Assembly (NCBI GenBank): GCA_049644345.1
Contig: JBARRS010000054.1
Location: 1 to 15,325 of the forward strand
Direction: 5' to 3'
Source: JBARRS01 sp049644345
Lineage (GTDB): Bacteria; Actinomycetota; Thermoleophilia; Gaiellales; Gaiellaceae
DNA length: 15,325 nt
Part shown: one piece after another, positions 7,644-13,384 of the stretch
Layout of the letters: each line of letters begins with the position of its first letter
How positions within the stretch are numbered: the stretch's first letter is position 1
Notes under the pieces: model-generated
Seen by the model: the letters and a program-made list of their open reading frames with translations, nothing else
The model's database searches: none
What the model was told of the DNA's origin: nothing
Made by a program: the position numbers and the translations under genes

Positions 7644-7654
7644 TCAACGATTGA
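7644..7654. promoter_or_regulatory. Candidate MarR operator
   Basis: A perfect dyad TCAA-CGA-TTGA lies in the 73-bp divergent region between exporter and regulator. It extends imperfectly to 7642-7656. Its size and position, just upstream of the regulator's -10-like box, fit a MarR-family operator controlling both genes. A direct repeat ACGAT (7631-7635 and 7647-7651 region) overlaps it. Confidence 0.45.
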
Positions 7655-7660
7655 GCGAGC

Positions 7661-7666
7661 TACACT
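7661..7666 (+). promoter_or_regulatory. -10 box for a leaderless MarR transcript
   Basis: TACACT ends seven bases before the ATG at 7674, the spacing expected when transcription starts at the A of the start codon. There is no ribosome site before this ATG, which supports a leaderless mRNA. No clear -35 box is visible. Confidence 0.5.
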
Positions 7667-7673
7667 TATTCCC

Positions 7674-8177
7674 ATGAACTCGACAGTCCCCATCAAAGAG
7701 CTCGAGCCACCTCCGCTGCGCCTGCCGCGGGAGCTGGTCGCAAGCACCGCATTCCTGCTCGTGCGACTCGGCTACGCGATGAAGGGCCGGGCGATCGTGG
7801 AGTGCGAGCGCGCCGGCTTCAGCCCGTACGACCATGCGGTGCTCGCTCTGCTCGGCGAGGGCGAGCGAGAGACTCAAGGAACGATCGCGGATGCCCTACG
7901 GCTGGATCGAAGCCAACTCGTCGGGGTGCTCGACAGCCTCGAAGAGCGGGGGCTGATCGAACGCCGCCGCGATCCGAACGATCGCCGCCGCCACGTGGTC
8001 AGCCTGACCGCCGAAGGAAAGCGGCAACTCGGTCGGGAGCGCCCGATCTTCAAGCGCCTCGAGGACGAGTTCCTCGCACCGCTCGACGCTGAGAGCCGAC
8101 GGACGCTGCACACGCTGCTCCTTCGCCTTGCGAGTCATCACGACTCGCGGTTCGCACCTGGCGACCAGCGCTGCTGA
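7674..8177 (+). CDS. MarR-family transcriptional regulator
   Basis: 167 residues with the winged-helix layout of MarR dimers. Helix 1 dimer region: VASTAFLLVRLGYAMKGRA. Helix 2-3: SPYDHAVLALLGEG. The recognition part is ETQGTIADALRLDRSQLVGV, followed by LDSLEERGLIERRRDPNDRR with the basic wing RRRHVVSLTAEGKR (about 105-119). C-terminal dimer helices follow. Such proteins repress efflux genes and are released by small aromatic ligands. No redox-sensing Cys of the OhrR type is seen; the only cysteines are one in the first half and the last residue. Divergent from the DHA2 exporter, which is its probable target. The transcript is probably leaderless. Confidence 0.93.
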   Translation: MNSTVPIKELEPPPLRLPRELVASTAFLLVRLGYAMKGRAIVECERAGFSPYDHAVLALLGEGERETQGTIADALRLDRSQLVGVLDSLEERGLIERRRDPNDRRRHVVSLTAEGKRQLGRERPIFKRLEDEFLAPLDAESRRTLHTLLLRLASHHDSRFAPGDQRC

Positions 8178-8183
8178 ACGGGA

Positions 8184-8198
8184 ATCCTCACCGAGGAT
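8184..8198 (+). terminator. Hairpin after the MarR gene
   Basis: A perfect inverted repeat ATCCTC-ACC-GAGGAT begins seven bases after the MarR stop and is followed by CTTTCGTT. The T-run is broken, so this is at best a weak intrinsic terminator. It lies just before the next start codon. Confidence 0.3.
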
Positions 8199-8217
8199 CT
8201 TTCGTTCAACGGCAAGT

Positions 8218-8652
8218 GTGAGGCCACGAAAGAGGATCGAGCCGGGCCGGTGGCCGCCACCGCGCTGGGTCGTGCCCCTCTTCGGACTGGGCGCGCTCGC
8301 CCTCGTGCCTTGGGTCGTCTTCCTCGTACGGGCCCTGCCGTCCGCCCATCGGGCGCCGCACTGGGACCTTGCCTGGGGTGGGTTCGACGTCGCGTTGGCC
8401 TTGCTCTTGCTCGCGGTCGCCCTCGCGGCTTGGCGCCGATCACCCTGGCTCGAGGGCGCAGCGACCGCCACGGCGACGCTCCTCTTCGTCGACGCTTGGT
8501 TCGACGTATTGACCTCCTCGACCCACACGGAGCTTCTGATCGCGCTCGTGGAGGCTCTGCTTCTCGAGCTGCCGCTCGCAGTCCTCTGCCTGTTGCTGGC
8601 CCGGAACGCAGAGCGGGCGTTCCTACGGACGCTGCTCGTGGACGAGCGCTGA
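8218..8652 (+). CDS. Four-TM membrane protein
   Basis: 144 residues from the GTG at 8218. The open frame begins earlier but would overlap the MarR gene, and the earlier residues look like shadow sequence. The ribosome site is weak. Four hydrophobic segments are seen: WVVPLFGLGALALVPWVVFL; FDVALALLLLAVALAAW; an Ala/Thr-rich one ending in LLFVDAWFDVLTSS; and LLIALVEALLLELPLAVLCLL. The acidic-aromatic motifs GGFDVALA and VDAWFDVL within TM segments look conserved-type and may line a polar site. I recall similar hypothetical proteins in Actinobacteria without known function. It lies between the MarR gene and the TenA-fold gene on the same strand. Confidence 0.7.
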   Translation: MRPRKRIEPGRWPPPRWVVPLFGLGALALVPWVVFLVRALPSAHRAPHWDLAWGGFDVALALLLLAVALAAWRRSPWLEGAATATATLLFVDAWFDVLTSSTHTELLIALVEALLLELPLAVLCLLLARNAERAFLRTLLVDER

Positions 8653-8698
8653 CCTCATTACACTCACGGCGGCCGGGGATACGAGCGAAAGGAGCGCG

Positions 8699-9286
8699 AT
8701 GGAGCTCTTCGATCAGATCGACGAGGCGCGCGAACGTTGGAACGTCTTGCGCCATCCGTTCTACGTGCGCTGGGAACAGGGTGCGCTGACGCGTGATGAG
8801 CTCGCTGTCTACGCCGGCGAGTACCGGCACGCGGTTTGCGCGCTTGCGCACGCCGCAGAGAGCTCCGGTGATCCCGAGCACGCGCAGGAGGAGCGCGATC
8901 ACGTTTCGCTGTGGGAGGACTTCGCCGCGGCGCTGGACGCGCCACTCGACCGCGAGCCGACGGAGGAGACCCGGGCCTGTGTCGAGACGTGGAGTCGTGA
9001 GGACCGACTCGAGGCCCTGGCCGTCCTCTACGCGATCGAGTCGGCGCAGCCTGCGATCTCCGAGACGAAGCTTCGCGGCCTGGTCGAGCACTACGGCTTC
9101 GAGGACGCCGACGACGCAACGCGGTACTTCGCCCTCCATGCGGAGCGGGACGCCGAGCACGCACAGACCGCGCGGGCTGCGCTCGTCGAGCTGGCGCCGG
9201 CCGCCGGCCCCCGTCTTGTGAAAGTCGCCGAGCGCGCGCTGCGCGGAAACTGGATCCTGCTCGACGGCATCGAGCGAGTGACGTAG
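8699..9286 (+). CDS. TenA/PqqC-fold (heme-oxygenase-like) protein, possible diiron oxidase
   Basis: 195 residues. The ribosome site AAAGGAG lies five bases before the ATG. The N-terminus HPFYVRWEQGALTRDELAVY (19-38) is typical of the TenA/PqqC/CADD superfamily of all-helical proteins. A set of possible metal ligands is present in the order known for heme-oxygenase-like diiron oxidases such as UndA and CADD: E65-x2-H68, E114, and H147-x3-D151-x2-H154. TenA thiaminases use a Cys and lack this set, so an oxidase or oxygenase is more likely than thiaminase. No pqq, thiamine or radical-SAM genes are nearby to name a substrate. It could also be a plain iron-binding member of the family. The fold call is firm; the reaction is not. 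Confidence 0.8.
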   Translation: MELFDQIDEARERWNVLRHPFYVRWEQGALTRDELAVYAGEYRHAVCALAHAAESSGDPEHAQEERDHVSLWEDFAAALDAPLDREPTEETRACVETWSREDRLEALAVLYAIESAQPAISETKLRGLVEHYGFEDADDATRYFALHAERDAEHAQTARAALVELAPAAGPRLVKVAERALRGNWILLDGIERVT

Positions 9287-9319
9287 CCGGCCTTACGGCG
9301 CGAGCCGACAAGGAGCGGG

Positions 9320-9457
9320 ATGATCGCGCCGCTGGTCGGAGAGATGCTCGGGATGAACCGTCGCACGCGCGACGCTTCGCGAATCCAAGCGTTTGGAATG
9401 GAGTTCCACAACGAGGGCCAAGAACGGCCATTCCGCACCGTCTCCTGGGCCGCGTAA
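9320..9457 (+). CDS. Possible small protein with strong ribosome site
   Basis: A 45-codon ORF (begins MIAPLVGEMLGMNRRTRD, ends PFRTVSWAA) fills most of the gap between the TenA-fold and MOSC genes. AAGGAG lies four bases before the ATG, as good as any site in the window. No TM segment or known domain is seen. Codon third positions are less GC-rich than in the neighbours, which argues against an old, well-used gene. It could be a real small protein or the remnant of a longer one. Confidence 0.35.
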   Translation: MIAPLVGEMLGMNRRTRDASRIQAFGMEFHNEGQERPFRTVSWAA

Positions 9458-9505
9458 CCAGCGCAACCAGCTGCACACACGAAACCGACCATTCGCTTGC
9501 GCTCG

Positions 9506-9511
9506 TAGAGT
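9506..9511 (+). promoter_or_regulatory. -10 box for a leaderless MOSC transcript
   Basis: TAGAGT ends six bases before the GTG at 9518, and no ribosome site precedes that GTG. The arrangement matches actinobacterial leaderless promoters and supports GTG 9518 rather than GTG 9533 as the start. Confidence 0.45.
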
Positions 9512-9517
9512 GAGCCT

Positions 9518-9967
9518 GTGCACGAGGGGCGAGTGGAAGCGATCTATGTCTCAGCGAGAGCGCGGAAGCTCCCGCACTCCGTCGCCCGGGCGAGAGCGGT
9601 GCACGGGAGAGGGCTCGAGGGAGACCGCTACTTCGGCGGAATAGGGACGTGGTCCGACTATCCGGTCGCGGCGGGGCGCGACTTGACGCTCGTCGAGGCA
9701 GAAATGCTGGAAGAGGTCGGCCTCGATGCGGCAGAAGCACGGCGCAACGTCGTGACGCGCGGAGTCGCGCTCGGAGCCTTCATAGGAAAACGCTTTCGTG
9801 TCGGTGAGGTGGAGTGCTACGGCGACCGTATCTGCGAGCCTTGCTCTCACCTCGAGCAGCTGACTCGTCCAGGCGTGCTGAAGGCGCTTCACCACCGCGG
9901 CGGCCTCCGCGCTGACATCACTCGCAGCGGCGAGATCGCGGTCGGCGACGCGGTCATTGAGCTCTGA
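9518..9967 (+). CDS. MOSC-domain protein
   Basis: 149 residues, a stand-alone MOSC domain (molybdenum cofactor sulfurase C-terminal fold). Family features are: RVEAIYVS at the start; the GLEGDRYFGG segment (32-41); DLTLVEAEML; RRNVVTRGVALGAFIGKRFRVGE; the Cys motif GDRICEPCSHLE with C106 and C109; and a final GEIAVGDAV. MOSC proteins bind molybdenum cofactor or carry sulfur on a conserved Cys. C106 or C109 would be that residue. No Mo-enzyme gene is nearby. A sulfur-handling role would fit the rhodanese-CBS gene that follows within 150 bp, but this link is inference. Confidence 0.9.
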   Translation: MHEGRVEAIYVSARARKLPHSVARARAVHGRGLEGDRYFGGIGTWSDYPVAAGRDLTLVEAEMLEEVGLDAAEARRNVVTRGVALGAFIGKRFRVGEVECYGDRICEPCSHLEQLTRPGVLKALHHRGGLRADITRSGEIAVGDAVIEL

Positions 9968-9992
9968 TTCGCCCGACGCCAAACACGGCGAT

Positions 9993-10010
9993 GCCGGTGA
10001 GGGCCCCGGC
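9993..10010 (+). terminator. GC-rich hairpin after the MOSC gene
   Basis: GCCGG and CCGGC flank an eight-base loop 25 bases after the MOSC stop. No T-run follows, so this is only a possible terminator. Confidence 0.25.
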
Positions 10011-10029
10011 GGCACGCTCTACGGGGAAG

Positions 10030-10035
10030 TACCCT
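10030..10035 (+). promoter_or_regulatory. -10 box upstream of the rhodanese-CBS locus
   Basis: TACCCT ends seven bases before the GTG at 10043, the same leaderless geometry as before the MarR gene. It would serve the short leader ORF and the rhodanese-CBS gene behind it. Confidence 0.4.
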
Positions 10036-10042
10036 TGGTTCC

Positions 10043-10111
10043 GTGCGTGAGGACTCGGCGCAGGCGCACCATTCGAAGTGGGCCGCGAGCCCAAAGTCGC
10101 TGAGGGAATGA
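10043..10111 (+). CDS. Possible leader peptide coupled to the rhodanese-CBS gene
   Basis: A 22-codon ORF (GTG start, ends SPKSLRE) begins seven bases after a TACCCT box. Its TGA overlaps the ATG at 10108 as ATGA, the usual sign of translational coupling. The ATG at 10108 has only a close-set GAGG of its own, so coupling could supply its initiation. The peptide has no recognisable domain. The alternative is that the rhodanese frame starts at GTG 10078, which has no ribosome site, and that this ORF is chance. Confidence 0.3.
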   Translation: MREDSAQAHHSKWAASPKSLRE

Positions 10112-10806
10112 CCGTCGTCGCAGTCGATCGCGACGAGGTGCGGCGGCTCGCTCGCGAGGGCGCTCAGCTCGTCGAGGTGCTGCCCTCTGCCGAGTACGAG
10201 GACGAGCACCTGCCGGGCGCGATCAACATGCCATTGAAGCAGCTCGCAGAGCTCGCGCCGGAGCGGCTCGATCCGTCGCGGCCGGTGATCGTCTACTGCT
10301 ACGACTACGAGTGAGACGTGTCGCCACGAGCCGCGGCGCGGCTCGCCGGCATCGGGTTCGAGCGAGTCTACGACTACGCTGCCGGCAAGGCCGACTGGGG
10401 ATCCGCCGGCCTCCCGCTCGAGGGCGAGAACGGCAGCGAGACGCGGGCCGGCGCACACATCCACCGCGACGTGCCCGTCTGCCGGCTCGGTGAGCGCCTG
10501 CAAGATATTCGGCGCCGCGCCATGGATTCAGGCTGGGAGACGTGCTACGTCACCGATGACGAGGGCGTCGTCCTCGGCCGCCTCGGCCGCAGCGCACTGG
10601 CGCGGGAGGATGACGTTGTCATCGACGACGCGATGACCGAGGGACCGAGCACGATTCGCCCGAGCGCCCGCCTCGACCTGATGGTCGAGCGGATGCGCAG
10701 GCAGCGGCTGACCAGCCTTCCTGTCACCACATCGGAGGGAAAGCTCGTCGGCGTGCTTTTCCGAAGGGATGCCGAATCCGCGCTCGCACGCCGTGAAGAC
10801 GATTGA
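10108..10806 (+). CDS. Rhodanese-CBS protein with in-frame UGA: candidate selenoprotein
   Basis: The frame from ATG 10108 to TGA 10806 gives 232 residues with one interruption, a TGA at 10312-10314 (codon 69). Before it is a rhodanese front half (LVEVLPSAEYEDEHLPGAIN, then VIVYCYDYE with catalytic-type C64). After it, in the same frame and with no indel, comes the rest of the rhodanese fold (DVSPRAAARL, then RVYDYAAGKADW and GLPLEG). Two CBS-like repeats follow, at about 120-170 and 173-225 (TSLPVTTSEGKLVGVLFRRD). The stop sits at C64+5, the last position of the six-residue rhodanese active loop. From memory, related actinobacterial proteins carry Cys there; this needs an alignment. Selenocysteine is one explanation, supported by a hairpin 12 bases downstream. 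A fresh Cys-to-stop mutation or a sequence error are the others. A GTG at 10318 could start a separate CBS fragment, but that would split one fold. Rhodaneses move sulfane sulfur; CBS pairs bind adenosyl ligands. Confidence 0.65.
10327..10345 (+). promoter_or_regulatory. SECIS-like hairpin after the in-frame UGA
   Basis: A perfect 8-bp inverted repeat, CGAGCCGC and GCGGCTCG, encloses the loop GGC (10335-10337). The stem begins 12 bases after the UGA and the loop 20 bases after it. The known bacterial SECIS pattern asks for an apical loop 16-37 bases past the UGA with a G among its first two bases, and this hairpin meets both. Caution: the sequence encodes RAAARLA, which in GC-rich codons makes hairpins easily. 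Confidence 0.4.
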
Positions 10807-11254
10807 GCCCCGGTGATTAGCCAGGCTCGGAGCCGAAGGCGGCGAGCTGTCCTGCAGCTGCCCTGCACCAGTGAGCGCGGGTGCGTAGTTGTGGCCAAGC
10901 TCCAACTCCGCACAGCCCACTGTCGCGTTCTAATCCAGAGTTCTTGTGCGCGGCCGATGAGTCGTCCGCGCGGTGGTCGGTGTCCACGAAGCTGGAGCGG
11001 TCCCCGAGACCGTCGCACCTCTGCTGCCACACGGGCAGCGTGGTCGAACGCTCACCAGGCGGAGGAGCTGTAGGTAGGGATGAGGTACGCCCAAGCGGGC
11101 GACTGATCGCTCACGGTGACGAGCCTACCCTTGCGAGGGCAGTGGGCATCAGCTTCTGAACGAACTCTGCGCCGAGCGGCTTGCGGCTGCCCCGACACTG
11201 AGCGCGGAGTAGCGTCAGCCGACGCTCAACCTGCGACGGGCAAGGAGGAGGGAG
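10807..11254. other. Intergenic stretch without a recognised gene
   Basis: About 450 bp with no ORF showing a family motif or good ribosome site. Short dyads are present: GGCTC/GAGCC (10824-10834) and AGCTG/CAGCT (10845-10859), which could end the rhodanese-CBS transcript although no T-run follows. CGCCC-AAGC-GGGCG (11088-11101) and AGCGTC-AGCC-GACGCT (11211-11226) also occur. The last lies just upstream of the ribosome site of the truncated ORF at 11255. Base composition is more mixed than in the flanking genes, consistent with decayed coding DNA. Confidence 0.4.
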
Positions 11255-11359
11255 ATGCATGCACGTGTCAGCCACCTGAGCGGATCGCCGGAGGCGACCG
11301 ATTCCGGCGTCGCAAGCTTCAAGGCCGCGCTGGCCGGGCAGAAGCTCGTGCTTACTTGA
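11255..11359 (+). pseudogene. Truncated start of a small ABM-like (dimeric alpha-beta barrel) gene
   Basis: 34 codons behind a very strong ribosome site (AAGGAGGAGGGAG touching the ATG). The start MHARVSHLSGSPEATDSGVA resembles the first strand and helix of small antibiotic-biosynthesis-monooxygenase-type proteins, which are usually about 95-110 residues. The similarity fades after about residue 25 and the frame stops at 11357-11359, inside the end of the convergent membrane-protein gene. This looks like a gene cut off by a deletion or rearrangement that kept its translation signal. It could also be a genuine short peptide. The family assignment is from memory of the N-terminal pattern and is tentative. 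Confidence 0.4.
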
Positions 11360-12038
11360 AGATGTTGACTGCGCGGGCGGCGAGGAGCAGCACGGTCAGC
11401 GCCGAGACAGCCGACTCGGACAGCATCAGCAGCTTCGCCCAGCGACTGAGCGGCATCGCGTCGGTGGGGCTGAAGGCGATCGCGTTGGTGAACGAGACGT
11501 AGACGTAGTCCAGGAGCTCGGGCTGCCAGCCGGGCGCGGCGAGCTGCGGGTTTTCCATCTGCGGGAACTGGAAGTCGGGCGGCGGCGGGTCGGGCCGGAG
11601 GCGGCGGACCGGGCCGCCGCGATCGAAGCCCCAGTACCAGAGACCGAAGGCGATCACGTTCGTGCCCCACACTGTGATTGCCTTGAGCAGGAGCTGCGCG
11701 CCGCTCTTCTCTTTACCGCTGACGAGCGAGGCCACGACGGCGAGCAGGAGCAGCGCGTTGGCGAGGCTGACCACTCCAAGCAGAGCGAGCGCGACCGTGC
11801 GGCGATGACCCAGCTGTTCGAGCCGGCGGCGCGACCGGTTCCAGGCAAGCGGGACGAGCAGCACGACCTCGGGTCCCACCGGCGTCAGCCACACCCACCA
11901 GGAAAACTCCCACAGCTTCCACGCCTGCGTCTTGCTGACGAGCGCAAGCACGAGCTGGAGCGCGATCACGAGCGCGATCGCGGGCGCAGCCTCCCAGCGT
12001 GACTCGAGCTCCTCTTCGCGGAGGGAGTCGCGGCTCAC
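11352..12038 (-). CDS. Polytopic membrane protein, possible ion-channel-like C-terminus
   Basis: 228 residues from the GTG at 12036-12038. That start is supported by a CACAAT box seven bases upstream (leaderless pattern). Longer in-frame starts overlap the formate dehydrogenase start on the other strand and have no domain. About five hydrophobic segments are seen, among them AAPAIALVIALQLVLALV, TVALALLGVVSLANALLLLA and KAITVWGTNVIAFGLWYWGF. A hydrophilic Pro-rich stretch with DFQFPQMENPQLAAPGW precedes the conserved-looking DYVYVSFTNAIAFSPTDAMP. A last TM segment follows (MLSESAVSALTVLLLAARAV). The re-entrant-like segment between the last two helices resembles two-TM channel pores, but no TVGYG filter is present. 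Family recognised only as an actinobacterial membrane protein. It is divergent from formate dehydrogenase; a formate or ion transport role is possible but unproven. Confidence 0.75.
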   Translation of the reverse strand: MSRDSLREEELESRWEAAPAIALVIALQLVLALVSKTQAWKLWEFSWWVWLTPVGPEVVLLVPLAWNRSRRRLEQLGHRRTVALALLGVVSLANALLLLAVVASLVSGKEKSGAQLLLKAITVWGTNVIAFGLWYWGFDRGGPVRRLRPDPPPPDFQFPQMENPQLAAPGWQPELLDYVYVSFTNAIAFSPTDAMPLSRWAKLLMLSESAVSALTVLLLAARAVNIFK

Positions 12039-12045
12039 GTACAGG

Positions 12046-12051
12046 ATTGTG
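12046..12051 (-). promoter_or_regulatory. -10-like box for the membrane protein
   Basis: CACAAT on the minus strand ends seven bases before the GTG at 12038, and there is no ribosome site there. It matches the leaderless spacing seen at 7661 and 10030. It lies in the 119-bp divergent region shared with formate dehydrogenase. Confidence 0.3.
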
Positions 12052-12157
12052 GCCCGACCGATCGGACGGTCGACAGGGGTGAGGGGTTCGCTGCAAGAGC
12101 GAAACTCGAGCAGCGAAGATGCCGGATACGCAAACACAGAGAGAAGGGTTGAGGCCG

Positions 12158-13360
12158 ATGGCAAACATCCTCTGCGTGCTCTACGACGATCCGGTGATCG
12201 GGTATCCACCGTCATACGCACGCCCAGACATTCCAAAGATCGAGCGCTACTACGACGGCCAGACGACGCCGAGCCCCGAGCAGATCGACTTCACGCCGGG
12301 TGAGCTTCTCGGGAGCGTGTCGGGCGAGCTTGGGCTGCGGAAGTTCCTCGAGGAGCGCGGGCACCGACTGATCGTCACGGCCGACAAGGATGGGACTGAC
12401 TCGGTCTTTGAGCGAGAGCTCCCGGATGCGGAGATCGTGATCTCGCAGCCATTCTGGCCGGCGTACCTGACCGCGGAGCGGATCGCCAAGGCGCCGAACC
12501 TGAAGCTGGCGCTGACGGCGGGGGTCGGCTCGGATCACGTCGACCTCCAGGCGGCGATCGAGCGCGGGATCACAGTCGCCGAGGTGACCTACTGCAACAG
12601 CATCAGCGTGGCGGAGCACGTCGTGATGTTGATCCTCGCTCTCGTGCGCAACTACATCCCCTCCCACCAGTGGGTGATCGACGGAGGCTGGAACATCGCC
12701 GACTGCGTATCGCGGTCGTACGACCTGGAGGGCATGCAGGTCGGCACCGTGGGGGCCGGCCGGATCGGGTCAGCGGTCCTGCGAAGGCTGAAGCCGTTCG
12801 AGGTGGGGCTGCACTACACCGATCGACATCGCCTTCCTGTCGAGGTCGAGCAGGGGCTCGGCGTCACCTACCACCCGAACGCCGAGTCGCTGGTCCGCGT
12901 GTGCGACGTGGTCACGATCAACGCGCCGCTTCATCCTGAGACAGAGCACCTCTTCGATGCCGAGTTGATCGGCCAGATGAATCGCGGTGCGTATCTTGTG
13001 AACACCGCGCGCGGCAAGATCTGCGATCGCGATGCGGTTGCCCGGGCGAGCGAGACCGGTCAGCTGGCCGGCTACGCCGGCGACGTCTGGTTTCCGCAAC
13101 CGGCACCGAAGGATCACCCTTGGCGGACGATGCCTCACCACGGTATGACCCCCCACACCTCGGGCACGAGCCTCGCGGCCCAGGCCCGCTACGCCGCGGG
13201 CGTCCGCGAGATCCTCGAATGCTGGTTCGACGGGCGCCCCATCCGCGAGGAGTACCTGATCGTCGAGGGCGGAAAGCTCGCTGGAGCCGGCGCCCACTCG
13301 TACAGTGCCGGCGACGCAACGAGCGGCTCGGACGAGGCCGCACGGTTCACTGCCGGCTGA
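12158..13360 (+). CDS. fdh: NAD-dependent formate dehydrogenase
   Basis: 400 residues, the length of the metal-free enzyme of Pseudomonas sp. 101, which it appears to match without gaps. It oxidises formate to CO2 with reduction of NAD+ in the cytoplasm. The start ATG 12158 gives MANILCVLYDDPV as in the family; GAGG lies three bases before it. Catalytic residues are in place (numbering with Met 1): P98 in SQPFWP, N147 in TYCNSIS, R285 in NTARGK, D309 and Q314 in GDVWFPQPAP, and H333 in MTPHTSG. The nucleotide fold has GTVGAGRIG (196-204), and D222 in YTDRHRLP selects NAD over NADP. Position 256, the oxidation-sensitive Cys255 of the Pseudomonas enzyme, is Ala here. Cys146 and Cys355 are kept. 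The gene stands alone, divergent from the membrane protein. Expected roles are energy from formate, or detoxification in methylotrophic or C1 metabolism. Confidence 0.97.
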   Translation: MANILCVLYDDPVIGYPPSYARPDIPKIERYYDGQTTPSPEQIDFTPGELLGSVSGELGLRKFLEERGHRLIVTADKDGTDSVFERELPDAEIVISQPFWPAYLTAERIAKAPNLKLALTAGVGSDHVDLQAAIERGITVAEVTYCNSISVAEHVVMLILALVRNYIPSHQWVIDGGWNIADCVSRSYDLEGMQVGTVGAGRIGSAVLRRLKPFEVGLHYTDRHRLPVEVEQGLGVTYHPNAESLVRVCDVVTINAPLHPETEHLFDAELIGQMNRGAYLVNTARGKICDRDAVARASETGQLAGYAGDVWFPQPAPKDHPWRTMPHHGMTPHTSGTSLAAQARYAAGVREILECWFDGRPIREEYLIVEGGKLAGAGAHSYSAGDATSGSDEAARFTAG

Positions 13361-13384
13361 TGTTCTCCGCCGCGCTCGCGAAAG

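Noticed and set aside
8138..9740. Long minus-strand frames opposite the four-TM, TenA-fold and MOSC region
   Set aside because: Arg/Ser-rich shadows; the plus-strand genes have domains and, in part, clear ribosome sites.
10318..10806. A separate gene starting at GTG 10318, just after the UGA
   Set aside because: It would begin in the middle of the rhodanese fold with no ribosome site, and it is in the same frame as the part before the UGA. One interrupted gene explains both pieces better.
10817..11032. Minus-strand 71-codon frame in the gene-free stretch
   Set aside because: No family motif, TM segment or ribosome site; the composition looks random.
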